NCBI GenBank assembly: GCA_000435595.1
Contig: FR895445.1
Coordinates: 1 to 10,453 of the forward strand
Direction of reading: 5' to 3'
DNA length: 10,453 nucleotides
Source of the DNA: Firmicutes bacterium CAG:882
GTDB lineage: Bacteria > Bacillota > Clostridia > Lachnospirales > Lachnospiraceae
Positions 1 through 6,443 of the stretch are shown in pieces (positions within the stretch are counted from its first letter, which is position 1; the number at the start of each line of letters is the position of its first letter). A program made the translations under genes and the position numbers. The notes beneath the pieces are model-generated. The model worked only from the letters and a program-made list of their open reading frames with translations, ran no database searches and had not been told where the DNA came from.

Positions 1-362
1 TTATTGATGTGTTCGAGGCATGTATTGATGGAACACTCGATAAGATTGACCTCGAGTTCGAGGATAATGCCGCTGTATGTGTCGTGCTTGCATCTGACGG
101 ATACCCGGAGAAGTATGAGAAGGGCAAGCTTATCACAGGACTTGAGGCGTTTGACAACAATCCCGGCTATTACTGCTTCCACGCCGGAACCAAGCGCACG
201 GATGATGGCTTCGTGACCAACGGAGGAAGAGTGCTTGGAATCACGGCGACAGGCTCCGACCTCAAGACAGCCAGAGCCAATGCGTATAAGGCTACAGAAT
301 GGGTTTCATTTGAGAATAAGTATATGAGACATGACATCGGTAAAGCGATTGATGAGGCGTAA
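1..362 (+). CDS. purD: Phosphoribosylamine-glycine ligase, C-terminal part (5' end outside window)
   Basis: This is the last ~120 residues of PurD (GAR synthetase), the cytosolic enzyme that joins glycine to phosphoribosylamine with ATP in de novo purine synthesis. The reading frame is open from the left edge (first full codon at base 3), so the in-frame GTG at base 9 is not the true start. The stretch ASDGYPEKYEKG, followed by ITGLEAFDNNPGYYCFHAGT and GGRVLGITATGSDLKTARANAY, matches the conserved C-terminal domain that closes the ATP-grasp fold. The ending ENKYMRHDIGKAI is typical of the family. The stop is TAA at 360-362. No convincing rho-independent terminator follows; only a 5-bp stem (374-378 with 383-387) without a T run is visible. 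The gene is unrelated in function to the stress operon downstream and is separated from it by almost 900 bases. Confidence 0.93.
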   Translation, partial: IDVFEACIDGTLDKIDLEFEDNAAVCVVLASDGYPEKYEKGKLITGLEAFDNNPGYYCFHAGTKRTDDGFVTNGGRVLGITATGSDLKTARANAYKATEWVSFENKYMRHDIGKAIDEA

Positions 363-594
363 CTGCCTGTGTGGCTGTGCAAACAGCAAGTGATATGACC
401 GTCATTCCTGAAAATAGACCAAGTTGTTTATTGTACGGAGTGGCGGTTGTTTTTGTAATCGGGAATTGAATACGGCAATTACTATGAGGAAAGCAATGGA
501 GAAAATCAATATGCTTCTGCCTGATTTTTCTTATTGTTAAGCAGGCGTATGTCTGCTGTGGTGAATTTGAAAAATTGTGCAGGGAAAAGAATAA
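363..594. other. Intergenic stretch downstream of purD, nothing recognised
   Basis: I see no coding frame with a ribosome binding site and no recognisable RNA here. All plus-strand frames are broken by stops, and the minus-strand frames have no motif. The only structure is a weak GCCTG/CAGGC pairing around 527-547 with a T-rich interior, which I do not regard as a proper terminator. Confidence 0.5.
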
Positions 595-954
595 GGCGCG
601 GGCTGTAAAAAAGCAGCAGAAGCCCGGGCGTGCCGGATGCCGCCTGCGCAGCCGATTTTCGTGGTGCGGTGTTATCGTGCTGGTTCTTTTGTCGAGGTGG
701 CTGCCAATGCGGTATATACTTTTTACAGCCGGATACGCATGGTCGATGGCAATGAGTATTATCATACAATGGATAAAATTGATGGTGTAAAGCAGAGGAC
801 GGAAAGCCTTGCCGGATACATGATTATGACAAACATAGAAAACGGTATTCACCATATCGAAATGAAGCACAGGACAAAGGGACTTGGAGTGGGAGCAGTC
901 ATAAGTATTCTGGCAATTGCGGGGGCGGTTATATATTATCGCAGGAGAAATTGA
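595..954 (+). pseudogene. Remnant of the C-terminus of a YfhO-like membrane protein
   Basis: A frame open from 595 to TGA 952-954 encodes about 119 residues; the frame carries stops just upstream (592-594). No ribosome binding site precedes the ATG at 637. The second half reads KIDGVKQRTESLAGYM, then an acidic/amide turn, then HHIEMKHRTKGLGVGAVIS, a hydrophobic helix (about GVGAVISILAIAGAVIYY) and a basic end YYRRRN. That order (VDG-like turn, LAGYM, TIEMKY-like strand, glycine-rich final membrane helix, basic tail) resembles the extracytoplasmic C-terminus and last helix of YfhO-type membrane proteins (GT-C superfamily, linked to lipoteichoic acid glycosylation in Bacillus). The full family is many hundreds of residues, so this is a truncated relic. 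The first ~40 residues are GC-rich and show no family similarity I can see. It could instead be the tail of another large GT-C protein. Confidence 0.45.
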
Positions 955-1011
955 TAGTGCGTAATTCTACTTTATAAGATTTGTTTCAAAATATGCTGTG
1001 TATACCTGGCT

Positions 1012-1127
1012 GTGTATAACGTATTATGTTTATGTATATCACGACTTTTGGGAGAAGCTTAGATGTTCTTAGAACATCTTGCTTCGGACAACGGAGCTGA
1101 TATGCATAAACATAATACGTTATACAC
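1012..1127. repeat. 116-bp element with 29-bp terminal inverted repeats (MITE-like or large hairpin)
   Basis: Positions 1012-1040 and 1099-1127 are reverse complements with a single difference (GTAT versus GCAT, which still allows a G-U pair); the outer part begins GTGTATAACGTATTATG. Inside lies a second perfect 9-bp palindrome, AGATGTTCT (1061-1069) with AGAACATCT (1071-1079), flanked by GAAGC (1054-1058) and GCTTC (1081-1085). The element could fold into a long two-part hairpin. It holds no coding frame of its own. A diverged relative in opposite orientation lies at about 10184-10340, which favours a dispersed element over a one-off structure. It lacks a T run, so it is not a standard terminator. 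I see no clear target-site duplication. Confidence 0.75.
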
Positions 1128-1178
1128 TTTTGCAATATACTGGCATATTTCTCCACATGAATGTTTATAAAAAATTAA

Positions 1179-1207
1179 TTGTTTTTTTGCCGCATATCTG
1201 TTATATT
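1179..1207 (+). promoter_or_regulatory. Sigma-A-type promoter with extended -10 for the gntR-mcsA-mcsB-clpC operon
   Basis: TTGTTT (1179-1184) and TATATT (1202-1207) are separated by 17 bases, and TG at 1199-1200 followed by one base gives an extended -10. The predicted start of transcription is near 1213-1215, about 30 bases before the gntR ATG. I see no CtsR heptad repeat (GGTCAAA type) and no CIRCE element in this region. Confidence 0.6.
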
Positions 1208-1219
1208 CATACTATAACA
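1199..1219. promoter_or_regulatory. Palindrome overlapping the -10, candidate operator
   Basis: TGTTATA (1199-1205) and TATAACA (1213-1219) form a perfect 7-bp inverted repeat with a 7-base spacer. It covers the -10 hexamer and the predicted transcription start. A dimeric winged-helix repressor bound here would block RNA polymerase, so autoregulation by the GntR protein encoded just downstream is the simple inference. The half-site is AT-rich, so chance occurrence cannot be excluded. Confidence 0.45.
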
Positions 1220-1243
1220 ATGATGTATCGGAGGTACAATCCC

Positions 1244-1621
1244 ATGGTATTTGCGATTGACTTTAACAGTGATGAGGCTATATATGTGCAGCTATGCAAT
1301 CAGATAATTACCTGTATTGCCATGGATGAGATGCATGAGGGTGATATTCTGCCGTCGGTGAGGCAGCTTGCCGATGTTGTGGGTGTTAATATGCATACGG
1401 TTAACAAGGCATACTCGGTGCTTCGCGAGGAGGGCTTTATCAAGCTCGACAGAAGAAGAGGTGCAGTGATTGCCGTCGATGTTGATAAGATTCGTGCCAT
1501 GCAGGAACTCACCGATGATATGCGTGTTATTGTTGCAAAGGCATTGTGTAAGAATCTCACGCCGGAGGAGATTCATACTCTGGTCGATGAGATAATAAGT
1601 GAATATATAGGGGAGGACTAA
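1244..1621 (+). CDS. GntR-family transcriptional regulator, YtrA type
   Basis: This 125-residue protein has a GntR winged helix-turn-helix in its first ~80 residues: a YVQLCNQI helix, then GDILPSVRQLADVVGV (33-48), the recognition helix around NMHTVNKAYSVL (49-60) and the wing EEGFIKLDRRRGAVIAV (62-78). Only about 45 residues follow, too few for a FadR or HutC ligand domain; this fits the YtrA subfamily, whose short helical tail mediates dimerisation. I chose ATG 1244 because GGAGG (1230-1234) lies nine bases upstream; the frame extends further up but into the inverted-repeat element. YtrA regulators usually sit beside ABC transporter genes. Here mcsA begins four bases after the stop and there is no transporter, so the protein is placed to control the McsA-McsB-ClpC operon, in the slot that ctsR occupies in Bacillus. 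Ligand unknown. Confidence 0.85.
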   Translation: MVFAIDFNSDEAIYVQLCNQIITCIAMDEMHEGDILPSVRQLADVVGVNMHTVNKAYSVLREEGFIKLDRRRGAVIAVDVDKIRAMQELTDDMRVIVAKALCKNLTPEEIHTLVDEIISEYIGED

Positions 1622-1625
1622 TCGA

Positions 1626-2264
1626 ATGTTATGTGAGATATGTGGAGAAAATGAAGCGACCTTCCACTATTCGGAGGTTGTTAACGGTAATAAGACTGAA
1701 CATCATCTGTGCAGTGAATGTGCAGCTAAGACGGATATAAGTTATTATACGAATCTGCTTGATGGGGAGGGAAGACTTGGACAGCTTTTGTCCGGACTTC
1801 TCGGTATGCCTATAGGCGGGGAACAGGATGACCCGAAGACTCATGTTGTATGTCCGGGATGTCATCTGAGCTATGGAGAGTTCATAAAGAACAGTGCGTT
1901 TGGCTGTGCTGAATGTTATAATGTATTTGGACCGCTTCTTGATGAGAGTATCAAGAAGATACAGGGAAGCGTAAATCATCAGGGCAAAAAGCCATACAGA
2001 CTTATGAAGTCAATGAGAAGTACTAATGCTGAGAATATGTCTGAAAATGAAGCTTCCGTGATTGCGGAAGCGGAGGACGGCATTGCCGATTCCACAAAAC
2101 AGGAGAAGAAGCCGACAAGAGCTTCTCTTGAACATGAGATTGACGTTGCGGATAAAAGGCTTAAGCAGGCTGTATTGGAGGAGGATTTTGAGGAGGCTGC
2201 GAGACTTCGCGACTATATCAAGGACTTAAGAGGTCAGATTGAGAGGCTGGACGAGAATGCTTAA
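1626..2264 (+). CDS. mcsA: McsA-like zinc-binding activator of the McsB arginine kinase
   Basis: The 212-residue protein has four CxxC pairs (C3/C6, C29/C32, C76/C79, C94/C97), expected to bind zinc. They are followed by a polar, acidic, probably disordered linker (about 115-162) and a C-terminal UVR motif (about 167-207) with the characteristic DFEEAARLRDYIKDL. This layout is that of McsA, which in Bacillus binds and activates the arginine kinase McsB and contributes to McsB-ClpC adaptor function. The start has GGGAGG (1611-1616) ten bases upstream. The gene follows gntR by four bases and overlaps mcsB by eight, so translation is probably coupled. All eight cysteines are present, so the protein looks intact even though its partner McsB has altered active-site residues. 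Confidence 0.9.
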   Translation: MLCEICGENEATFHYSEVVNGNKTEHHLCSECAAKTDISYYTNLLDGEGRLGQLLSGLLGMPIGGEQDDPKTHVVCPGCHLSYGEFIKNSAFGCAECYNVFGPLLDESIKKIQGSVNHQGKKPYRLMKSMRSTNAENMSENEASVIAEAEDGIADSTKQEKKPTRASLEHEIDVADKRLKQAVLEEDFEEAARLRDYIKDLRGQIERLDENA

Positions 2265-3300
2265 ATGGTATGAGAAAACCGGGAAAAACACGGATGTTGT
2301 ATTGTCAAGCAGAATACGTCTTGCAAGGAATACAACGGAATATCCTTTTTCAACAAAAATAACTGCCGATGAAGGAAAGAATCTTGTGGACAGGGTTTTT
2401 GAGTGCATAGGTGACAGCGAATACGCCGATGGCTTCGAGCTTAAGCGTATGAACGGAGTAGGTGATAATCAGCGTCAATGCCTGTATGAACAGCAGGAGA
2501 TTAACAGATACATGGCGGGACGTAAGGATGGAGCGGCAGCACTCTCCCATGACGGCGGCTTATCAATTATGGTCAACAGTGAGGATCATATCAGAATACA
2601 GGCGATGATAGCAGGGATGGATATGGAGGCGTGCCTTAAATCGGCAAATATGTATGATGACTTTCTCGAAGAGCATTTTAATTATGCATTCAGCGAAAAA
2701 TATGGATATCATACGACATACCCAACCAATGTCGGAACGGGAATGAGGGCTGCATACAGACTGCATCTGCCGGTGCTTGCCAACACTAAGAAGTTACAGC
2801 TTCTTGCAAATGAACTTGGACGTTTCGGGGTACGCATGTCGGCTTGTTTTGGTGAAGGACTGAATGGAATGGGTGATATTTATCAATTTTCCAATCAGCG
2901 GACATTAGGCCAGTCGGAGGAAGATATAATTCATAATCTTGACAGCGTTGTTCAGCAGATAGTGCGGCAGGAACGCACTTTAAGAAAAGATTATCTGGAT
3001 TCAGGGCGAATAAGAGCTGAGGATGAGGCATATAAATCTTATGGCGTGTTAAAATATTCAAGATGTCTTAATTTAAAGAATGCGATGGTGCTTCTGTCGG
3101 AGATACGTCTTGGACTGTGTCTTGGCACAATCAGATTCAAGGATGCCGGGGATTTCTCGACATACTCTATGATGCTTGCCGTTCAGCCTAGAACGCTTCA
3201 GTTTAATAACTGTAAGGAGAAGGCAATGTCGGTGGAGGAGGTCGATGTGCTTCGCGCAAAATATATCAGGGAGCACATTCCGGAACTTGACGAACAATAA
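2257..3300 (+). CDS. mcsB: McsB, protein arginine kinase homologue with altered active-site residues
   Basis: The 347-residue protein belongs to the phosphagen (guanidino) kinase family, whose bacterial member McsB phosphorylates protein arginines and so marks substrates for ClpC-ClpP. Visible family motifs are SSRIRLARN (17-25), NSEDHIRIQ (107-115), PTNVGTGMRA (156-165), FGEGLNG (198-204) and SNQRTLGQSEED (212-223). The C-terminal RAKYIR (333-338) fits the phosphoarginine-binding region. Residues E109, R113, R164 and E200 match the expected catalytic and ATP-binding positions at a constant offset of 12 from Bacillus/Geobacillus numbering as I recall it. At the same offset, the conserved active-site Cys (CPTN) is Tyr155 (codon TAC) and an ATP-contacting Arg is Ser195. 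I chose ATG 2257, with GAGAGG ten bases upstream, over an upstream TTG at 2239. The frame is intact and the length normal, so this is not simple decay. It may be catalytically weak or act only as an adaptor. Confidence 0.9.
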   Translation: MLKWYEKTGKNTDVVLSSRIRLARNTTEYPFSTKITADEGKNLVDRVFECIGDSEYADGFELKRMNGVGDNQRQCLYEQQEINRYMAGRKDGAAALSHDGGLSIMVNSEDHIRIQAMIAGMDMEACLKSANMYDDFLEEHFNYAFSEKYGYHTTYPTNVGTGMRAAYRLHLPVLANTKKLQLLANELGRFGVRMSACFGEGLNGMGDIYQFSNQRTLGQSEEDIIHNLDSVVQQIVRQERTLRKDYLDSGRIRAEDEAYKSYGVLKYSRCLNLKNAMVLLSEIRLGLCLGTIRFKDAGDFSTYSMMLAVQPRTLQFNNCKEKAMSVEEVDVLRAKYIREHIPELDEQ

Positions 3301-3391
3301 AGACTGATATTAAAATATACAGTTAAGTAATAGGTAATTGTGAAACAGGAATTGTAACTGAAAAGTTGGGTAATATAGAGAGGAATACATT

Positions 3392-5839
3392 ATGCAGATA
3401 GGATTTACTAAGAAAGCGGAGGAAGCACTTGGACTTGCGGCTGAGGCAGCAGGTGAATTAGGACACAATTCCGTCGGAACCGAGCATATTCTGCTTGGAC
3501 TTTTAAGGCAGAGAGATTGCGTTGCAAGTGCTGTTCTTATAGAGAACGGAGCTGACGAGGAGCGGATAGTCGCGATTTTAGAGCAACTTATATCACAGGA
3601 AAGTAATGTGAATGTTGCCGAGCCTGATTCATATACACCGAGGGCTAGAAGAGTGCTTGACCAGGCTGCCGGGGAAGCAGTACGCTTCAAGGCACAGCTT
3701 ATTGGCACAGAGCATATCCTGATTGCCATAATCAAGGAGAATGACAGTGTTGCACTGAGACTTCTCAATACAATAGGTGTCAATATTCAGAAGACATATG
3801 TTGACCTTCTCATCGCAATGGGCGAGGACAGCAGTGCATATAAGGAGGATTTTCAGGGAAATAAGCAGAAAAATAAGAAGAACCCGACTGCGACGCTTGA
3901 CCAGTACAGCAGGGATCTGACGAAGCTTGCCGCTGAGGGAAAGCTTGACCCTGTAATCGGCAGAGAGAAGGAAATACAGAGAGTTATTCAGATAACAAGC
4001 AGAAGAACCAAGAACAATCCATGCCTCATAGGTGAGCCGGGTGTTGGTAAAACAGCGGTTGTTGAAGGACTTGCACTCAAGATTGTCGAGGGAGATGTGC
4101 CGGAGACAATCGCTGACAAGAGACTTCTCACACTCGATTTGTCGGGAATGGTTGCAGGCTCGAAGTACAGAGGCGAGTTCGAGGAGCGTATTAAGAAGGT
4201 TATTGCTGAGGTAAAGGCTGCCGGCAATATTCTTTTATTTATAGATGAGCTTCACACGATTATAGGTGCAGGAGGAGCGGAGGGCGCGATTGATGCATCC
4301 AATATACTTAAGCCTTCACTTGCCAGAGGTGAGGTTCAGATAATAGGTGCAACAACTCTTGAAGAATACCGCAAGTATATCGAGAAGGATGCCGCACTGG
4401 AGAGACGTTTTCAGCCTGTCAATGTGGAGGAACCGTCGGAGGATGCGGCGGTTGAGATTCTTAAAGGAATCAGACCGGCGTATGAAAGACATCATGGAGT
4501 CAGAATTTCCGATGCAGCACTTGTTGCAGCGGTTAAGATGTCTGAGAGATATATCAACGACAGATTTTTGCCGGATAAGGCGATTGATCTCATAGATGAA
4601 GCGGCATCTAAGACCAGACTGGGAGTGTATATTAAGCCTGATGCGATTAAAAACCTTGAGGATGAGATTTCGGCGATGGATGCGCAGAAAGAGACTGCAA
4701 TCAAGGAAGAAGCTTATGAGAAAGCGGGAGAAATAAAGAAAAAGCAGCTTAAGAAGATGGAGAAGCTTGGGAAACTCAATGAGAAGTGGAACAGTGATAA
4801 GGCTAATAAGCGCATGGTGGTAGGCGAGAATGAGATTGCGGATGTTGTATCCGATTGGACAAAGATACCGGTAAAGAAGCTTGCAATGGAGGAGTCGGAG
4901 AGACTCATGAATCTTGAGAAGATTCTTCATGAGCGTGTAGTCGGTCAGGATGAGGCTGTAACAGCCGTTGCGAAGGCAATCAGACGAGGAAGGGTTGGGC
5001 TTAAAGACCCTAAAAGACCGATTGGTTCATTCCTCTTTTTAGGACCTACAGGTGTCGGTAAGACGGAATTGTCAAAAGCACTTGCGGATGCCATGTTTGG
5101 TTCGGAAAATGCACTTATACGAGTTGATATGTCCGAATATATGGAAAAGCACAGCGTGTCTAAGATGATTGGTTCGCCTCCCGGATATGTAGGATATGAG
5201 GAAGGCGGGCAGCTCAGTGAGAAGGTCAGAAGAAATCCATATTCGGTTATTCTTTTTGATGAGATTGAAAAGGCTCATCCTGATGTATTCAATATCCTGC
5301 TGCAGGTGCTTGACGATGGACATATTACGGATTCAACGGGAAGAAAGGTTGATTTTAAAAATACAGTTATTATTATGACTTCAAATGCAGGTGCACAGAA
5401 TATTATTTCTCCTAAGAATCTTGGATTTGCCTCGGATAACAGCAAGGAGCATAACCATGCCGTTATGAAGGAAAGAGTCATGGAGGAGGTTAAGACCATA
5501 TTCAAGCCGGAGTTCCTCAACAGAATTGACGAGACCATTGTGTTCCATACGCTCACAAAGGAAAATATCGGAAGCATCATTGATATTCTTCTTGAGTCAA
5601 TCAACAAGCGTATTAAAGAGCAGATGAACATGGCGATAAAGCTTGACGATGCGGCTAAAAATTATATAATTGACAGCGGTTATGACGAGAAGTACGGGGC
5701 AAGACCCCTTAAGAGGGCACTTCAGAGTAAAGTCGAGGATGAACTGGCTGAGAAGATACTTGAAGGAAAGTTTAAGGCGGGAGATACGGTGCTTGTAAGC
5801 CTTGAAGATAATAAGCTTGTATTTTCAAAATCCAAGTAA
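3392..5839 (+). CDS. clpC: ClpC, AAA+ unfoldase of the ClpCP protease
   Basis: This is a full-length 815-residue Hsp100 protein that unfolds substrates with ATP and feeds them to the ClpP peptidase in the cytosol. The N-domain has two Clp_N repeats (about 1-145), which in Bacillus ClpC bind phosphoarginine. AAA module 1 has Walker A GEPGVGKT (214-221), Walker B LLFIDE (281-286) and an ERRF arginine-finger region (337-340). The middle domain, a coiled coil of about 415-475, contains a UVR-like stretch and is where McsB/MecA-type adaptors act. AAA module 2 has Walker A GPTGVGKT (551-558), Walker B VILFDE (619-624) and sensor 2 GARPLKR (769-775). The LGF tripeptide (677-679) is the loop that docks on ClpP, which separates it from ClpB. 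The start has AGAGAGG about eight bases upstream. A 91-base gap after mcsB shows neither a convincing promoter nor a terminator, so cotranscription is likely. Confidence 0.97.
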   Translation: MQIGFTKKAEEALGLAAEAAGELGHNSVGTEHILLGLLRQRDCVASAVLIENGADEERIVAILEQLISQESNVNVAEPDSYTPRARRVLDQAAGEAVRFKAQLIGTEHILIAIIKENDSVALRLLNTIGVNIQKTYVDLLIAMGEDSSAYKEDFQGNKQKNKKNPTATLDQYSRDLTKLAAEGKLDPVIGREKEIQRVIQITSRRTKNNPCLIGEPGVGKTAVVEGLALKIVEGDVPETIADKRLLTLDLSGMVAGSKYRGEFEERIKKVIAEVKAAGNILLFIDELHTIIGAGGAEGAIDASNILKPSLARGEVQIIGATTLEEYRKYIEKDAALERRFQPVNVEEPSEDAAVEILKGIRPAYERHHGVRISDAALVAAVKMSERYINDRFLPDKAIDLIDEAASKTRLGVYIKPDAIKNLEDEISAMDAQKETAIKEEAYEKAGEIKKKQLKKMEKLGKLNEKWNSDKANKRMVVGENEIADVVSDWTKIPVKKLAMEESERLMNLEKILHERVVGQDEAVTAVAKAIRRGRVGLKDPKRPIGSFLFLGPTGVGKTELSKALADAMFGSENALIRVDMSEYMEKHSVSKMIGSPPGYVGYEEGGQLSEKVRRNPYSVILFDEIEKAHPDVFNILLQVLDDGHITDSTGRKVDFKNTVIIMTSNAGAQNIISPKNLGFASDNSKEHNHAVMKERVMEEVKTIFKPEFLNRIDETIVFHTLTKENIGSIIDILLESINKRIKEQMNMAIKLDDAAKNYIIDSGYDEKYGARPLKRALQSKVEDELAEKILEGKFKAGDTVLVSLEDNKLVFSKSK

Positions 5840-5846
5840 AATTTAG

Positions 5847-5875
5847 TGGAAATTTGAGAGATTCTGTACTATAAT
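5847..5875 (+). promoter_or_regulatory. Candidate promoter for the small protein and radA
   Basis: A perfect -10 TATAAT (5870-5875) lies 17 bases after TGGAAA (5847-5852), a four-of-six match to the -35 consensus. It begins just after the clpC stop, and its predicted transcript would start about 70 bases before the next gene. No terminator is visible after clpC, so read-through from the upstream operon is also possible. Confidence 0.45.
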
Positions 5876-5953
5876 AACTCTAAAAGTTACAGATTAACGA
5901 GAGATTTGTAATAAAAATACTTCGGTAAGATGCCGAATGCAGGAGGAGCGGTT

Positions 5954-6364
5954 ATGCCAGTAATTGAGGAATTAATCAAGGTTGAGAAGGATGGCTCAAT
6001 CAGTTTTGGCAACTACGAGTTGGATACCAAGGCAAAGCTTGACAATTTTGAGGTGAACGGAGACAGCTATAAGGTTAAGACATACAATGAGATTACCAAG
6101 CTTGAACAGAACGGTAATTTTGTATATGAGTCAGTACCGGGAACGGCTGTTAATGGCTTTGCTGCAGATGATAGCACGGTGAAGTTCTATGTTGAAGGTG
6201 CAGAGGATGCACAGATTACACTTGGACTTGAAGCTGATACAGAGTATAAGGTATTGGTTGACGGAGTTGTGATTGGCAATATGAAAACCAATATCAGTGG
6301 TAAATTAAGTCTCAGTGTTGAGCTTACGGGAAGACCTGTTAAGGTTGAAGTTAATAGAATGTAA
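5954..6364 (+). CDS. Small conserved beta-rich protein of unknown function
   Basis: The 136-residue protein has no signal peptide, no membrane segment and no cysteine. I recall similar short proteins in Lachnospiraceae genomes, sometimes labelled 'endosialidase' by automatic annotation; I see no catalytic motif that supports that name. The sequence alternates short strand-like segments and turns: GSISFGNYEL (14-23), KVKTYNEITKLE (40-51), FVYESVPGTAV (57-67), VKFYVEGAEDAQITLGLEADTEYKVLVDG (76-104) and GKLSLSVEL (116-124). The C-terminal half (about 76-133), with TEYKVLVDG followed by MKTNISGKLSLSV, resembles small immunoglobulin-like or carbohydrate-accessory beta domains. The start ATG 5954 has a strong AGGAGG (5941-5946); an upstream in-frame ATG at 5930 lacks one. 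Placement between clpC and radA suggests a housekeeping or stress-linked role, but no function can be assigned. Confidence 0.8.
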   Translation: MPVIEELIKVEKDGSISFGNYELDTKAKLDNFEVNGDSYKVKTYNEITKLEQNGNFVYESVPGTAVNGFAADDSTVKFYVEGAEDAQITLGLEADTEYKVLVDGVVIGNMKTNISGKLSLSVELTGRPVKVEVNRM

Positions 6365-6382
6365 TTAAAAAGTATTTGATTG

Positions 6383-6419
6383 ACAGGGTTGTATACGCGG
6401 GTATGCGGGACAACCCTGT
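6383..6419 (+). terminator. 10-bp perfect hairpin between the small protein gene and radA
   Basis: ACAGGGTTGT (6383-6392) pairs perfectly with ACAACCCTGT (6410-6419) around a 17-base loop that itself contains ATAC/GTAT. The downstream sequence TTGAGTATT is only moderately T-rich, so termination may be partial. A TTGACA hexamer (6380-6385) overlaps the left arm, but the best -10 at proper distance (TATGCG) is poor. The structure could act as a weak terminator or an attenuator that lowers radA expression. Confidence 0.5.
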
Positions 6420-6443
6420 TTGAGTATTGACTATGAGGTGGGT

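Noticed and set aside
596..633. GC-rich hairpin (GGGCT/AGCCC) as a terminator
   Set aside because: Pairing is short with bulges and there is no T run on either side at the right place on the plus strand.
292..870. 192-residue minus-strand frame across the purD 3' end and the intergenic region
   Set aside because: It runs antisense into purD, has no ribosome binding site and no family motif, and is rich in His/Tyr/Ile in a pattern typical of shadow frames.
1079..1243. N-terminal extension of the GntR protein from the start at 1079
   Set aside because: It would begin inside the inverted-repeat element, has no ribosome binding site, and adds sequence with no family similarity. The promoter and GGAGG support ATG 1244.
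3301..3391. Separate promoter between mcsB and clpC
   Set aside because: Hexamers such as TTGTAA and TAATAT occur, but their spacing is 13 bases, too short for a sigma-A promoter; no better pair is seen.
4316..4930. 204-residue minus-strand frame inside clpC
   Set aside because: It is fully antisense to a well-conserved region of clpC and has Leu/Arg/Ile-rich composition typical of a shadow frame.
5954..6364. Naming the small protein an endosialidase
   Set aside because: I recall this label for similar short proteins, but there is no catalytic or carbohydrate-binding motif visible and the length is far below that of true endosialidases.
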